Shown: positions 37,479 through 46,296, numbered from the stretch's first letter. The stretch: DNA of 64,000 nucleotides from Collinsella tanakaei (GCF_016902615.1 NZ_JACJMB010000007.1:1-64000); one strand, 5' to 3'. Notes: a model not told the origin generated them from the letters alone. Program-made: numbers and translations.

Positions 37479-38206
37479 TACTTGCTGGTATCCTCATCCT
37501 TCTTGGGCTGCTGGGGCGCCTCGAAGCGATAGCCGACGCCGTGGACGGTGTAGAGCCACTTCGGCTTCTTGGGGTCGTCACCCAGCTTCGCGCGCAGGTT
37601 CTTGACGTGGCTGTCGATCGTGCGCTCATAGCCCTCGAAGTCGTAGCCGAGCACCTTCTCGACGAGCTCCATGCGGTTGTACACACGGCCCGGATGGCGC
37701 GCCAGCGTGGTCAGCAGCTTGAACTCGGACGCCGTGAGATCGACCTCGCGGCCCTCAACCAAAATCTTATGGCCGGAGATATCGATGACCAGGTCGCCGA
37801 AGTCGAGCACCTCGACCTGCGGCTCGTCGGCGAGATGAGTGCGACGGAACAGCGCACGCACGCGTGCCACGAGCTCGCGCGGGCTGAACGGCTTGATCAG
37901 GTAGTCATCTGCACCGAGCTCGAGACCGATGATGCGGTCCTCGACCTCGCCCTTGGCCGTAAGCATGATGATAGGCACGTCGGAGGTGTCGCGGATGGCG
38001 CGGCAGACGCGCTCGCCGGACAGCTTCGGCAGCATGAGGTCGAGCACGATCAGGTCGAACTGATGCTTCTCGAACTCCTCGACAGCGGACTGGCCATCGC
38101 CGACACCGACGACCCAATATCCCTCGCGCTCAAGGTAGGCGGCAACAGCGTCGCGGATTGCCTTCTCGTCTTCGACTAGCAGAATCTTCCTTGCATCCGA
38201 AGCCAT
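37478..38206 (-). CDS. OmpR/PhoB-type response regulator
   Basis: 242 aa. The receiver domain (1-125) has the acidic pocket VEDEK, phospho-acceptor Asp56 in LIVLDLMLPKL, the switch Thr in IIMLTAKGE and the Lys in DYLIKPFSP. The winged-helix output domain (about 140-230) shows LTASEFKLLTTLARHPGRVYNRMELVEKVLGY and DSHVKNLRAKLGDDPKKPKWLYTVHGVGYRF. AAAGGAGG lies 8 nt before the ATG at 38206; the longer start is less well placed. It is co-expressed with the kinase. MtrA/PhoP-like, but its target genes cannot be read here. Confidence 0.95.
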   Translation of the reverse strand: MASDARKILLVEDEKAIRDAVAAYLEREGYWVVGVGDGQSAVEEFEKHQFDLIVLDLMLPKLSGERVCRAIRDTSDVPIIMLTAKGEVEDRIIGLELGADDYLIKPFSPRELVARVRALFRRTHLADEPQVEVLDFGDLVIDISGHKILVEGREVDLTASEFKLLTTLARHPGRVYNRMELVEKVLGYDFEGYERTIDSHVKNLRAKLGDDPKKPKWLYTVHGVGYRFEAPQQPKKDEDTSK

Positions 38207-38376
38207 GTTGCGGCCTCCTTTTCCTATCTGACTCGACATTCGCCCATTTTAGCGCACATTCGTGCGCCGTGCGCATCGAGGCGCCATACGGAACGCGTCG
38301 CACCGCGGAGCGGCGTAGCTGTTGTACATTATTCCCAGGACGCAGATTGTCTTCCAGCAGAGTTCAGGGAGCAGCC

Positions 38377-38967
38377 ATGGCATTCCGGATTCGCGTCGCA
38401 ACCGTCGATGACGCAGCACAGGTCGCCGCCATCTACGAACCGTACGTACGCGACACGTGCATCAGCTTCGAAACCGAGGTACCCGATGCCGCTGAGTTCG
38501 CCCGGCGCATCGCAGACACGCTCGCACGCTTCTCGTTTATCGTCGCCGAGGACACCGACACGGGAGCTATTGCCGGCTACGCGTACAACCACGCGTTTCG
38601 CTCGCGCCCCGCATACGATTGGGCATCCGAGATCTCGATCTATATCGCCGAACCCTACCAGGGCTGTGGCCTCGGGTCGGCGCTTCTGAGCACCCTCGAG
38701 GAGCTCATGCGCCTGCAGGGCATCCATATGGCCGAATCGTGCATCACCGAGGGAAATGAGGCATCGGTCGCGTTTCATGAGCGCCATGGGTACCGGCTGT
38801 GCGGCCGTCAGGAGTCCTGCGGCTTCAAGCTCGGTCGATGGCTTTCGGTCCTCTGGCTTGAAAAGCAGCTGCTTCCCTGCGACGAAGCGCCCGCCGCGCA
38901 TCATGTTCCCACCGACTCCGAGGTGCAGGCGGTGCTCGAGCGCGCAAATACCGGGGTCGGCGTATAG
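38377..38967 (+). CDS. GNAT-family N-acetyltransferase
   Basis: A 196-aa acyltransferase of the PAT/Bar subgroup. The N-terminus FRIRVATVDDAAQVAAIYEPYV is typical, with ISIYIAEPYQGCGLGSALLS as the acetyl-CoA loop (QGxGxG-type) and HERHGYRLCGRQESCGFKLGRWLSVLWLEKQL near the end. This is the motif order of phosphinothricin/methionine-sulfoximine type acetyltransferases. The start has AGGGAG 5 nt upstream. A 30-residue C-terminal extension is unusual. Its role may be detoxification of an amino-acid analogue or another amine; the substrate is uncertain. It stands alone and ends at a strong hairpin. Confidence 0.85.
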   Translation: MAFRIRVATVDDAAQVAAIYEPYVRDTCISFETEVPDAAEFARRIADTLARFSFIVAEDTDTGAIAGYAYNHAFRSRPAYDWASEISIYIAEPYQGCGLGSALLSTLEELMRLQGIHMAESCITEGNEASVAFHERHGYRLCGRQESCGFKLGRWLSVLWLEKQLLPCDEAPAAHHVPTDSEVQAVLERANTGVGV

Positions 38968-38968
38968 C

Positions 38969-39012
38969 ACGCGTGGCCGGCACCTCGAGTCGAAGCGGTG
39001 CCGGCCACGCGT
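38969..39012. terminator. Bidirectional hairpin terminator
   Basis: A 16-bp perfect stem (ACGCGTGGCCGGCACC and its complement) with a 12-nt loop, between convergent genes. There is only a short T run (TTGCCTTACT) on the plus side. Confidence 0.7.
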
Positions 39013-39038
39013 TGCCTTACTAATATATATGAGGTTCG

Positions 39039-40250
39039 CTACAGCGCGAAGACCCGCGCCGTCACGCTGTCGGGCATGCCCTGGTCGTTCTTCACGGTCG
39101 CGTAGACCATGAACAGGTCGCAGGTTCCCTCGCTTGCCGGATAGTCGCCGTAGTCGAGCGAGCGGTCGGGGCACGCAATCATCCCGTAGGTCTGCGCGTC
39201 CGTATCGATCACGTAGTGCGACGAGCGGATCTTGACGATGTAGCGCGTCCCCTTGCCCGCCGGGCATGCAGCGGGCTCACGGCTGATGTACACATACGGA
39301 CCGCCCTCGCGACCGATAAAGGTGCCCATGTTGCCCAAGCTGCCGCTTCCGCTGTAGCTCGCCTCGATGGCGAACGCGAAGCTCGAGTTCATGTACACGG
39401 CCTCGAAGGGGTGCACACCGGCGGGCAGCACCAGCTGGTCTATCTGCTTGTAGGTGCCGTCACCCACATTGAGCGCGGTCATGCCGTAGTAGGTTCCCTC
39501 GTCAGCACGCACGCGCGGCGTGATCGTCAGGATGCCGTCGGATACCCGGGGCTGCGTGGCGAAGCGCCCGGGAGACTCCCACACGTCGCGCGGATCGTCG
39601 TCTCCCACCGCCCAGGCATAGCAATGGCTCGCCTCAGATGTGCGATCACCGGAAAGACTCGGCATCTTCTGCCAGAACACCGTCGAGCCCACCGCCGTGA
39701 ACATCGGCGGGTCCCAATCGGCGCTACCGCTGTCCAGCTCGACCGGATCGCTCGTCAACGTTCCATCGGCAAAGCTCGACGCCAAAAGCACCCAGGTCAG
39801 CGTCGAGTACTCCACCTCCAACCACGCGAACACCCCGTTGCCGCACCGGACATCGTGAAAGTCGTAGGTCCTCCCCCGAACCGGTGAGGAGACGAGCGTG
39901 ATGAGGTTGCCCGAGGTGAGCGACAGCACGCCGAGCGTATTGATGGAGGTGGCGGACTCCGGCGCCATCATAGCCGCCGACCACACGCCGTCGGTGTGAT
40001 ACAGAAGCGTTCCGAGCGGCAGGGTCCACGTGGCACTCAGCGTTGCGGCCGCATCGGCGCTGGCGTACTCGTCCAGCGCGTCGATGATCTGCGAATCGTC
40101 ATCGATTACCTGCGGCTCGCCGGTGTTGTCGTTCTCGTTGCCATCGTTGCAGCCGGCAAGCGAGACGGCAGCGGCCGTCGCAGCCGTCGCGGCTGCTCCG
40201 CCGATCAGAAACCGGCGCCGCGTCACGCCGTCTTTGCCGAACAGCTTCAT
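39039..40250 (-). CDS. Tat-exported lipoprotein, beta-propeller-like, function unknown
   Basis: 403 aa. The signal is a Tat type, TRRRFLIGGAAATAATAAAVSLAGC. The twin Arg and the LAGC lipobox together point to export folded and lipid attachment at Cys around residue 33. A polar, acidic linker follows. The body (70-403) has repeated WD/aromatic-glycine strand patterns (YDFHDVRCGNGVFAWLEV, FTAVGSTVFWQK, YAWAVGDDDPRDVWES, RYIVKIRSSHYVIDT) that look like a beta-propeller. No known enzyme motif is seen. ATG overlaps the stop of the TSCPD gene (TAATG), so it is coupled to it. It may serve in the redox cluster to its right, but this is only proximity. Confidence 0.72.
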   Translation of the reverse strand: MKLFGKDGVTRRRFLIGGAAATAATAAAVSLAGCNDGNENDNTGEPQVIDDDSQIIDALDEYASADAAATLSATWTLPLGTLLYHTDGVWSAAMMAPESATSINTLGVLSLTSGNLITLVSSPVRGRTYDFHDVRCGNGVFAWLEVEYSTLTWVLLASSFADGTLTSDPVELDSGSADWDPPMFTAVGSTVFWQKMPSLSGDRTSEASHCYAWAVGDDDPRDVWESPGRFATQPRVSDGILTITPRVRADEGTYYGMTALNVGDGTYKQIDQLVLPAGVHPFEAVYMNSSFAFAIEASYSGSGSLGNMGTFIGREGGPYVYISREPAACPAGKGTRYIVKIRSSHYVIDTDAQTYGMIACPDRSLDYGDYPASEGTCDLFMVYATVKNDQGMPDSVTARVFAL

Positions 40251-40513
40251 TACATCGCCCTCGATGCAGCCTCGGTGAGGGCGCGCGTCAGCTGGTCTGC
40301 ACACGACGTCTTGCGCGGACCGCAGGTGTTGCCCGCCAGAAGCTCAACGATGTGCTCGACCGGCTGGCCGGCAACGAGCTTGGAAACGGCCTTGAGGTTG
40401 CCGTTGCAGCCGCCCTCAAACGATACCGCCTCGATGGTCTTGCCGTCGTCGGTCAGGTCGACATGGATGGCGCGGGCGCAGACGCCACGCGGCTTGAAGT
40501 CAAGATGAATCAT
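40250..40513 (-). CDS. TSCPD-domain protein (TIGR03905 type)
   Basis: 87 aa. A small cytosolic protein with the TSCPD domain, named for ribonucleotide-reductase-like C-termini. The visible signature is FKPRGVCARAIHVDLTDDGKTIEAVSFEGGCNGNLKAVSKLVAGQPVEHIVELLAGNTCGPRKTSCADQLTRAL. Four Cys (two near GC-GN and CG-TSC) may hold a metal or cluster. ATG at 40513 is the likely start, since two small in-frame codons before it add little. The role is unknown; it is coupled with the Tat lipoprotein gene downstream. Confidence 0.85.
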   Translation of the reverse strand: MIHLDFKPRGVCARAIHVDLTDDGKTIEAVSFEGGCNGNLKAVSKLVAGQPVEHIVELLAGNTCGPRKTSCADQLTRALTEAASRAM

Positions 40514-40581
40514 CGGTACCTCTCTCAAATCGTGACGCCATTATACGGGTCGTGCTGCCCTGATACCCAGCGGCACCCCAA

Positions 40582-40620
40582 ATGACACAAACGGGGCGAC
40601 CCCTCACGGAGTCGCCCCGT
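40582..40620 (-). terminator. Terminator of the ferredoxin-AOR-cytochrome operon
   Basis: On the minus strand a 10-bp stem ACGGGGCGAC/GTCGCCCCGT is followed by TTGTGT. It lies 58 bp after the cytochrome gene. Confidence 0.75.
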
Positions 40621-40677
40621 CTTCATGCGCGCTGCATGTACGAGCGATGTCGATACCGCGCGCTTATCAGCGTGTGA

Positions 40678-41352
40678 CTACTCGGAAGCCTCGAACAGCA
40701 TCGGGGTAGTCCAGCCCTCGGGCACAGCGCCCGTCTTGCCGTCGCCCAGCTCCTGGACGACCCAGCCCTCGGGCACGCCGCCCTCGCCCTCCCAGGCACC
40801 GACCTGGTGGCAGCTCGCGCAGGTGAAGACGCTCTGGTCGTGCATCAGGTGGCAGGAGTTGCACTGCTGCACGCCGTGGTAATCGCTGTGCGGGTCGAAG
40901 CTCCAGTCGGCGGTGGAGGACTCGGTGGCGCCCGGCATCACGCCGGCCCCGGCGTGGCAGCCGCTCTGCAGGCAGAAGTCGTTGGAGAAGGCGACCTTCT
41001 CGAACGGCTGCGGGTAGTCGCCGGACAGCTGCACCTGGACCTCGTGCACCATCTGGGGCAGCGTGGCCTCATGGCAGCCGAGGCACTGGTTGTTCGCGGC
41101 GGCGCGGTGCTTGTAGACCAGCGAATCCGTGTCGTTCACGAACGTGTCGTAGTACTTGCCCATCGTGCTGTGGCAGATGGTGTCGCAGCACTCAGGGGTG
41201 GCATGCCAAGCCCAGCCGGCAACACCGATGACCGTCACGACGACGACCAGGGCGATGACGATGGGAAGGCGCTTGCCCTTCCAGTTGATCTTCTTCTTCG
41301 GAGCCTTCTCGGTGGCGGTGGCCTCCGTGGTCTCCTTCTTCTCGTCAGCCAT
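40678..41352 (-). CDS. NapC/NrfH-like membrane-anchored multiheme cytochrome c
   Basis: 224 aa. A single N-terminal helix (LPIVIALVVVVTVIGVAGWAW, about 29-49) anchors an extracytosolic domain with five potential haem c sites. Three are CXXCH: C90-C93-H94, C164-C167-H168 and C178-C181-H182. Two are CX4CH: C55-C60-H61 and C127-C132-H133. The CX4CH motifs are rarer but known in multihaem cytochromes. The first site has a nearby Met, as in NapC/NrfH. The C-terminal 35 residues are a Pro/Gly-rich tail. It is the third gene after the Tat ferredoxin and the AOR, 23 bp downstream, and probably passes electrons between the quinone pool and those partners. Confidence 0.88.
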   Translation of the reverse strand: MADEKKETTEATATEKAPKKKINWKGKRLPIVIALVVVVTVIGVAGWAWHATPECCDTICHSTMGKYYDTFVNDTDSLVYKHRAAANNQCLGCHEATLPQMVHEVQVQLSGDYPQPFEKVAFSNDFCLQSGCHAGAGVMPGATESSTADWSFDPHSDYHGVQQCNSCHLMHDQSVFTCASCHQVGAWEGEGGVPEGWVVQELGDGKTGAVPEGWTTPMLFEASE

Positions 41353-41375
41353 TGTGTTCTCCTCTCGAGCTGCGC

Positions 41376-43619
41376 TTAGGCACTCAGCGCCGGGTTGTCA
41401 CCGCAGTACTTCTCGAGCACGTGGTCGTACTTGCGCGTGCGCTCGTCGTACTTGGCGCCACCCTCGGTGAGCAGACCGAGCTCCTCGAGGTCGGCCTCCT
41501 GCTCGGTCAGGCCGAGGTCCTCCAGGCACTCCTTCGTCGGGCAGCCGAGCTCCTCGTCCCAACCGAAGCGCTTGTAGAGCATGGTAAGGGCCGTCTGCCA
41601 GTCCTCGCTCTCCATCTTGTCGGTGCCCTCGGTGAACGGCTCGATGTCCGGATCCTTGGTGAACGGCCACTCGGTGATGACGTCGTGGACGTTGCGGAAG
41701 TCGTTGCAGCCCATGTTGCCGTCAGCGTCGGTCATGCCGCGGGCGGTGTTGACGCGCTGGAGGGTCATGATGCGCTCGCCGGCCTTGTACAGGTCGTCGA
41801 TGGTGACCTCCTGGCCGGTGACCGCGGTGTAGAACTGGGCCTCGAGGTCCAGGTCGCCACGGTAGCTGCGGTCCTTGTCCGGAGCCATGGCCATCGGCCA
41901 CACCCAGTTGCACAGCGTCAGCGAGTCATGCAGGACGTCGGTGACGATGCACCACCACGCGAACTCGGCCTTCGCCTCGTTCATCGGGGTGTAGTTCTTG
42001 TCGGGGTCGACCGCGTCCTCGCTGCCCCACATCTCCGCGGCCATCTCCTTCTTGAGGTCGATGGGCAGGCCGCAGCCCTGGAAGTTGACGGCGGAGTGGA
42101 TCATGTCGTCACGGTTGAAGACCATGTTGTACAGGCCGCCGACCTGGGCGAAGCACTCGATGGCGTGATGGACCGGCCAGCCGCGGTAGTTGATCAGGCA
42201 GGAACGGGTGTCGTCGAACCACTTGGCGTCGTTCCACTTCTCCGTCCAGACAAGCGGGCCGTGCCCGAGCCAGGCGATGGGCTTGTTCTCGGTGTCGTTG
42301 GACGCGATGTCGGAGAGGATCTTGATGAACGGCGTGGGGTCGCCGGCCATGATCTGGTCGAAGCCGTACTCGGCGAACTGGTCGCCGAGCTCGCGCTCGA
42401 GGATGCCGTCCACATAGGTGTGGGCGATATCGCGGTAGAGCTGGGCATAGTTGCACCACAGGCCCAGATCGTCAACGACAGCCTGGATGAGCAGGTTGTA
42501 CAGGATGGACTGCTCGGTGAGCGTGCCTTCCTCGGTCGTGGTGCCGGGGACCTTCATCATGCTCTGCATGTAGCTGGAGAACGGGAAGTTCGGCACGCAG
42601 GTGTTGCCCATGGACTCGTAGCCGGTCATCTCGAGGATCTGCGGCTGCTTCACCTGGGCGTAGCAGCGCACGGGGCAGCCGTGGCAGCCGGCCATCTTGA
42701 CGGTGTACTTCTCAGCCTCGGGTCCGAGGTCCTTCGTGGACTTCATGCAGCGATAGCCCATGGTGTTGGGCTCATGCGGCTTCGGCTCGCCGGTCTCGAT
42801 GGGACCGCCCTCGGCGGCAGCCCAGTACAGACCCTTGCGGGCCGTCCAGCGGGAGCCCTTGTCGTAGTACTCGGCCCAGGACTGCTGGGTGGAGGGCACG
42901 ACATGGTTGTTGTTGGAGCCGATGACCTGGTCGATCATGTAGTCGGACAGGTCGGCGACCATCTGCGGGTCGGCGACGTTGACGCCCTTGGTGCCGCGCA
43001 CGACGACCGCCTTGACGTTCTTGGAACCGAGCACCGCGCCCAGGCCGGCACCCGCGGAGTGGCTGCGGGTGTTGATGACGCAGGCGTACGGAAGCAGGTT
43101 CTCGCCCGCCGGGCCGATGGCGGCCACGCAGACGTCGACGCCGTGCTTCTTGCACAGGGCCTCGTTGGTCTCACGGGTGCCCTTGCCCCACAGGGCGGAG
43201 GCGTCCTCGATCGAGATCTTGTCGTCATCGATGTAGATGTAGACCGGCTTGTCGGCCTTGCCCTCGATGATCAGGCCGTCATGGCCGGAGTACTTGAGCT
43301 TGGCGCCCAGCTGACCGCCGCAGTGGCAGTCGACGACCAGGTGGTCGGTCGTGAAGGTCGACAGGGTGGCCCAGGTGGAGCGGCCGGCCAGCGGCACGCC
43401 GGAACCGGTCAGAGGACCGACGCAGAGAACGGCCTTGTTCTCCTCGTCCATCCAGTCGACGCCGGCGGGCACCTCGTCGTACATGATCTTGTTGGCGAAG
43501 CCCATGCCACCGATATAGTCCTTCTGCATCGCCTCATCGGACTCTTCGGTGATCTCGCCAGTCGAAAGGTTGACACGGGCGATCCAGCCCATCCAACCGT
43601 AAGAGACGTTATCAGCCAT
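41376..43619 (-). CDS. Aldehyde ferredoxin oxidoreductase-family tungsten/molybdenum enzyme
   Basis: A 747-aa enzyme of the AOR family, which binds a bis-pyranopterin with W or Mo and one [4Fe-4S] cluster. It starts GWMGWIARVNLSTGEITEES. Pterin-binding segments GGMGFANKIMYDEV, VGPLTGSGVPLAGRSTW and DHLVVDCHCGGQLGAKLKYSG are present, as are AAIGPAGENLLPYACVINT and AGLGAVLGSKNVKAVVVRG. The cluster ligands are in MAGCHGCPVRCYAQ (near 310), with the fourth Cys in SLTLCNWVWP (near 570). It is about 130 residues longer than classical AOR. It has no Tat signal of its own. It sits 18 bp downstream of a Tat ferredoxin and is close to E. coli YdhV by context. Its natural substrate is unknown. Confidence 0.92.
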   Translation of the reverse strand: MADNVSYGWMGWIARVNLSTGEITEESDEAMQKDYIGGMGFANKIMYDEVPAGVDWMDEENKAVLCVGPLTGSGVPLAGRSTWATLSTFTTDHLVVDCHCGGQLGAKLKYSGHDGLIIEGKADKPVYIYIDDDKISIEDASALWGKGTRETNEALCKKHGVDVCVAAIGPAGENLLPYACVINTRSHSAGAGLGAVLGSKNVKAVVVRGTKGVNVADPQMVADLSDYMIDQVIGSNNNHVVPSTQQSWAEYYDKGSRWTARKGLYWAAAEGGPIETGEPKPHEPNTMGYRCMKSTKDLGPEAEKYTVKMAGCHGCPVRCYAQVKQPQILEMTGYESMGNTCVPNFPFSSYMQSMMKVPGTTTEEGTLTEQSILYNLLIQAVVDDLGLWCNYAQLYRDIAHTYVDGILERELGDQFAEYGFDQIMAGDPTPFIKILSDIASNDTENKPIAWLGHGPLVWTEKWNDAKWFDDTRSCLINYRGWPVHHAIECFAQVGGLYNMVFNRDDMIHSAVNFQGCGLPIDLKKEMAAEMWGSEDAVDPDKNYTPMNEAKAEFAWWCIVTDVLHDSLTLCNWVWPMAMAPDKDRSYRGDLDLEAQFYTAVTGQEVTIDDLYKAGERIMTLQRVNTARGMTDADGNMGCNDFRNVHDVITEWPFTKDPDIEPFTEGTDKMESEDWQTALTMLYKRFGWDEELGCPTKECLEDLGLTEQEADLEELGLLTEGGAKYDERTRKYDHVLEKYCGDNPALSA

Positions 43620-43637
43620 TGCGTTTCTCCCTCTACG

Positions 43638-44360
43638 TTACGCGATCTTGCCGCCGGCGACGAAGTCCTGCTCCTCGCTGACGAGCGGCAGCGGATTCTC
43701 CTGACGGGTTGGGCCGGAAGCGTGGTTGACGTCCTCCCACTCGACAAGCTCCAGGGCGCCGTTCGGGCACTGCTCGGCGCAGCGACCGCAGGCGATGCAC
43801 TTGGAAGACTTGCCGGTCACGGTGTTCACCGTGGGCATGTGCCACGGGCAGGCGGCAACACAGGTGCCGCAGCCGACGCACTTCTCGGGATCGACCTCAC
43901 GCACGCCGTTGTCGTTCGTGACGATGGCGCCGTGCGGGCAGGCGGTCTGGCACAGGGCGGTGGTGCACATGTGGCAGGTGCGGACATTCCACTCCATGGA
44001 GTAGTAGATGCCGTCGCCACTGCCGAGCTCGCTACCGTAGAAGTAGCCGTCGTTCACGTGGATGCGGGCAGCCGCCGGCTGCGCCACACCGTCGTTCAGA
44101 AGGGTGCAGCTCATCTCGCAGCGCTGGCAACCGGTGCACTTGGAGCGGTTCACCTTCAGCACGTGAGACGGGGTCGCATAGTAGTCGATCTTGCCCTTCG
44201 AACTCGTCGGAGCCGCTGCAGCGGAGTCGGGGAGCAGCCCCAGCGCCACCATGCTGGCCACGAACGCGCTCGATACCTTCACGAACCCGCGACGGGTGAA
44301 GAAGGAGTCGAGACGGTCCGCGCCGGAGCCCACATGCTCCAAAGCGGTGTTCTCTTTCAT
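43638..44360 (-). CDS. Tat-exported ferredoxin with four [4Fe-4S] motifs
   Basis: 240 aa. The N-terminal Tat signal is FTRRGFVKVSSAFVASMVALG, with an Ala-rich cleavage region near residue 48. Four cysteine clusters follow: CTGCQRCEMSC, CHMCTTALCQTACP, CVGCGTCVAACPWH and CIACGRCAEQCP. This is the DmsB/NrfC type electron-transfer subunit. GGGGGG lies 3-8 nt before the ATG. It is first in the operon with the AOR and the cytochrome, so it likely carries electrons between those two. The AOR lacks a signal and could be carried out on this one. An AT-poor gap of about 540 bp to the divergent radical SAM gene holds its promoter. Confidence 0.88.
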   Translation of the reverse strand: MKENTALEHVGSGADRLDSFFTRRGFVKVSSAFVASMVALGLLPDSAAAAPTSSKGKIDYYATPSHVLKVNRSKCTGCQRCEMSCTLLNDGVAQPAAARIHVNDGYFYGSELGSGDGIYYSMEWNVRTCHMCTTALCQTACPHGAIVTNDNGVREVDPEKCVGCGTCVAACPWHMPTVNTVTGKSSKCIACGRCAEQCPNGALELVEWEDVNHASGPTRQENPLPLVSEEQDFVAGGKIA

Positions 44361-44421
44361 AGTCCCCCCTTTTCGGTCTTCGGCCGCGGCGCCCAGGGCA
44401 GACGCCGGACCCGTTTCACGA

Positions 44422-44447
44422 CATAGCGCACGGCGATGTGCGCCATA
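44422..44447. promoter_or_regulatory. Inverted repeat upstream of the ferredoxin-AOR operon
   Basis: CATAGCGCAC, 6-bp spacer, GTGCGCCATA, arms matching at 8 of 10, about 65 bp before the ferredoxin start. It is a possible regulator site in the 538-bp divergent gap 44361-44898. I see no other firm feature there. Confidence 0.35.
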
Positions 44448-44898
44448 ACATGTCCACACTATTTTCTCTATGCGCGCGCGTATACCGTCACCTCCTTATG
44501 GGTAATTTGACCCAGGCGGCGAAAAATGGACGATTTGGCTGTCACCTGGAAGAGGGTATGCCGATTACCTGCGGGTGAGGCCTATCTCCCACCGAGCTGA
44601 TGGGTGGAGGATTCCGTCAGCGAAATCGACGCGCGCACCATGCCATCACATCATTTGACCGAACCAGATATGCGGATAGCTCTGCGCGAAACGCCATATA
44701 CGTCATGCATTTTACCTGCGCTGATTCAATGGCACCGAACCACATCCGCACCACAACACTGCGCTGGTGCATAGAGACGCAGACGGTTCGCGTCACCGTC
44801 GCGGGGCGCTCCGGCTTCTTACGCCGTACGTCCGCAGGGAGTGTGGCAAAATGGGAGAGTTGTCACACGCGGGCACGCCCCGCAGGAGGTATACGCCA

Positions 44899-46263
44899 AT
44901 GCTCTCTGAACGCTTGCTCTCGAAGACCATCGGTTTCGGCGCGACGCATCTGCTGCGCTCCAAGAACGCGGTCAGCCCCATGGTCCCCGCGCCGCAACAC
45001 GGTCATGAGTATCTGCTCTACGTGCACGTCCCGTTCTGCGACGTGCTATGCCCCTACTGCTCCTTCACGCGCTTCCCGTTCAAGGAGGACCTTGCACGCC
45101 GCTATTTCGAGGCCCTGCGCGCCGAGCTCAAGATGATCCACGACTTGGGCTACGAGCCGCCGAGCGCCTATATCGGCGGCGGCACGCCCACCATCATGAT
45201 GGATGAGCTCGAGCGCACCATCGACTACATGCGCGAGCTTTTCCCCACCATCAAGGAGGTCTCCAGCGAGACCAACCCGCCGCACCTCGACCGCAAGCGC
45301 CTGGAGCGCATCTCGCGCATGGTGCAGCGCTTCTCGGTAGGTGTCCAGAGCTTCGACGACACGCTGCTCAAGCGTATGGACCGCTACGAGAAGTACGGCA
45401 GCGCCGCTGAGATTGTCGAACGCATCCAGAGCGTCCATGACATGTTCGACACGTTCAACGTCGACATGATCTTCAACTTCCCCGGTCAGACCCCGGAGAT
45501 GATCCTGCACGATATCGACGTCTTCAAGACAACCGGTGCGAACCAGATCACCTACTACCCGCTCATGGCGTCGCCCGGCTCGGAGAAGCTCATGGAGACC
45601 TGCTTCCACGGGCAGGTCGACTACAGCCTGGAGAAGACGCTCTACAACACGCTCTTCGACCGCATGACCGCGCCCGTAAGCGAAGGGGGCGCCGGATTCT
45701 TTGCCACCGACGTCTACACGTTCGCCGCCGACCGCAACGCCATGATCGACGAGTACGTCGTGGACTACGCCGAGTACGTCGGCGCCGGATGCGGTGCGTA
45801 CTCGTTCCTCGACGAGCACATCTTCAACAACGATTCCTCGGTATCCGGCTATATCCAGCGCATCGAGAGCGGCAACATGAGCGTCGCCTCTTGCATCGAG
45901 ATGGGTCACGCCAACTGGAAGCGCTACCGCATGGGACGTGAGCTGTTCGGCCTGCGTCTCGACAACCGCGCTTGGCGCCGCGACTATGGCAAGTACATCC
46001 AGTACGACATGCCGATCGAGTACGGCTACCTCGCCGCGAACGGCGCGTTCGCCACGAACAACGCCGACGAGCTCACGCTCACACGCCGCGGACGCTACCT
46101 GGTCCTTGTCATGATGCGTCAGATCTTCATCGGCATGAACACCGAGCGCGATCGTCTGCGTACGCAGCTGCCGGCAAACGAGCGCAAGATGTTCTCGGAC
46201 TCCGCCGAGCGTCAGATCGCCGCCGCGCGTGCAGCCGATGCGGCGGAGCATCGCGCCAACTAA
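44899..46263 (+). CDS. HemN-like radical SAM protein (coproporphyrinogen III oxidase family)
   Basis: 454 aa. A radical SAM enzyme with the cluster motif FCDVLCPYCSF (CX3CX2C, about residue 50). It has GGGTPTIMMDELE, the substrate-side SSETNPPHLD, the RFSVGVQSFDD motif, and NVDMIFNFPGQT. These place it in the HemN/HemW/ChuW group. True coproporphyrinogen oxidation, haem handling (HemW) and anaerobic haem breakdown (ChuW/HutW) cannot be told apart here. The C-terminal 100 residues (ALGY... type) are divergent. ATG at 44899 follows AGGAGGT by 9 nt. It is divergent from the ferredoxin-AOR-cytochrome operon, which needs haem c. Confidence 0.82.
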   Translation: MLSERLLSKTIGFGATHLLRSKNAVSPMVPAPQHGHEYLLYVHVPFCDVLCPYCSFTRFPFKEDLARRYFEALRAELKMIHDLGYEPPSAYIGGGTPTIMMDELERTIDYMRELFPTIKEVSSETNPPHLDRKRLERISRMVQRFSVGVQSFDDTLLKRMDRYEKYGSAAEIVERIQSVHDMFDTFNVDMIFNFPGQTPEMILHDIDVFKTTGANQITYYPLMASPGSEKLMETCFHGQVDYSLEKTLYNTLFDRMTAPVSEGGAGFFATDVYTFAADRNAMIDEYVVDYAEYVGAGCGAYSFLDEHIFNNDSSVSGYIQRIESGNMSVASCIEMGHANWKRYRMGRELFGLRLDNRAWRRDYGKYIQYDMPIEYGYLAANGAFATNNADELTLTRRGRYLVLVMMRQIFIGMNTERDRLRTQLPANERKMFSDSAERQIAAARAADAAEHRAN

Positions 46264-46296
46264 AACGAAGCTGACATCAAAACACCTGTTCAGTGC

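Noticed and set aside
41352-44426. 1024-aa plus-strand frame opposite the AOR-ferredoxin operon
   Set aside because: Antisense shadow rich in Val/Asp/His/Gly; the coding motifs (AOR, ferredoxin clusters) are on the other strand.
44361-44898. Possible molybdenum-cofactor or other riboswitch in the 538-bp divergent gap before the AOR operon
   Set aside because: Several local stems exist, but I found no match to a conserved riboswitch core, so only the inverted repeat is recorded.
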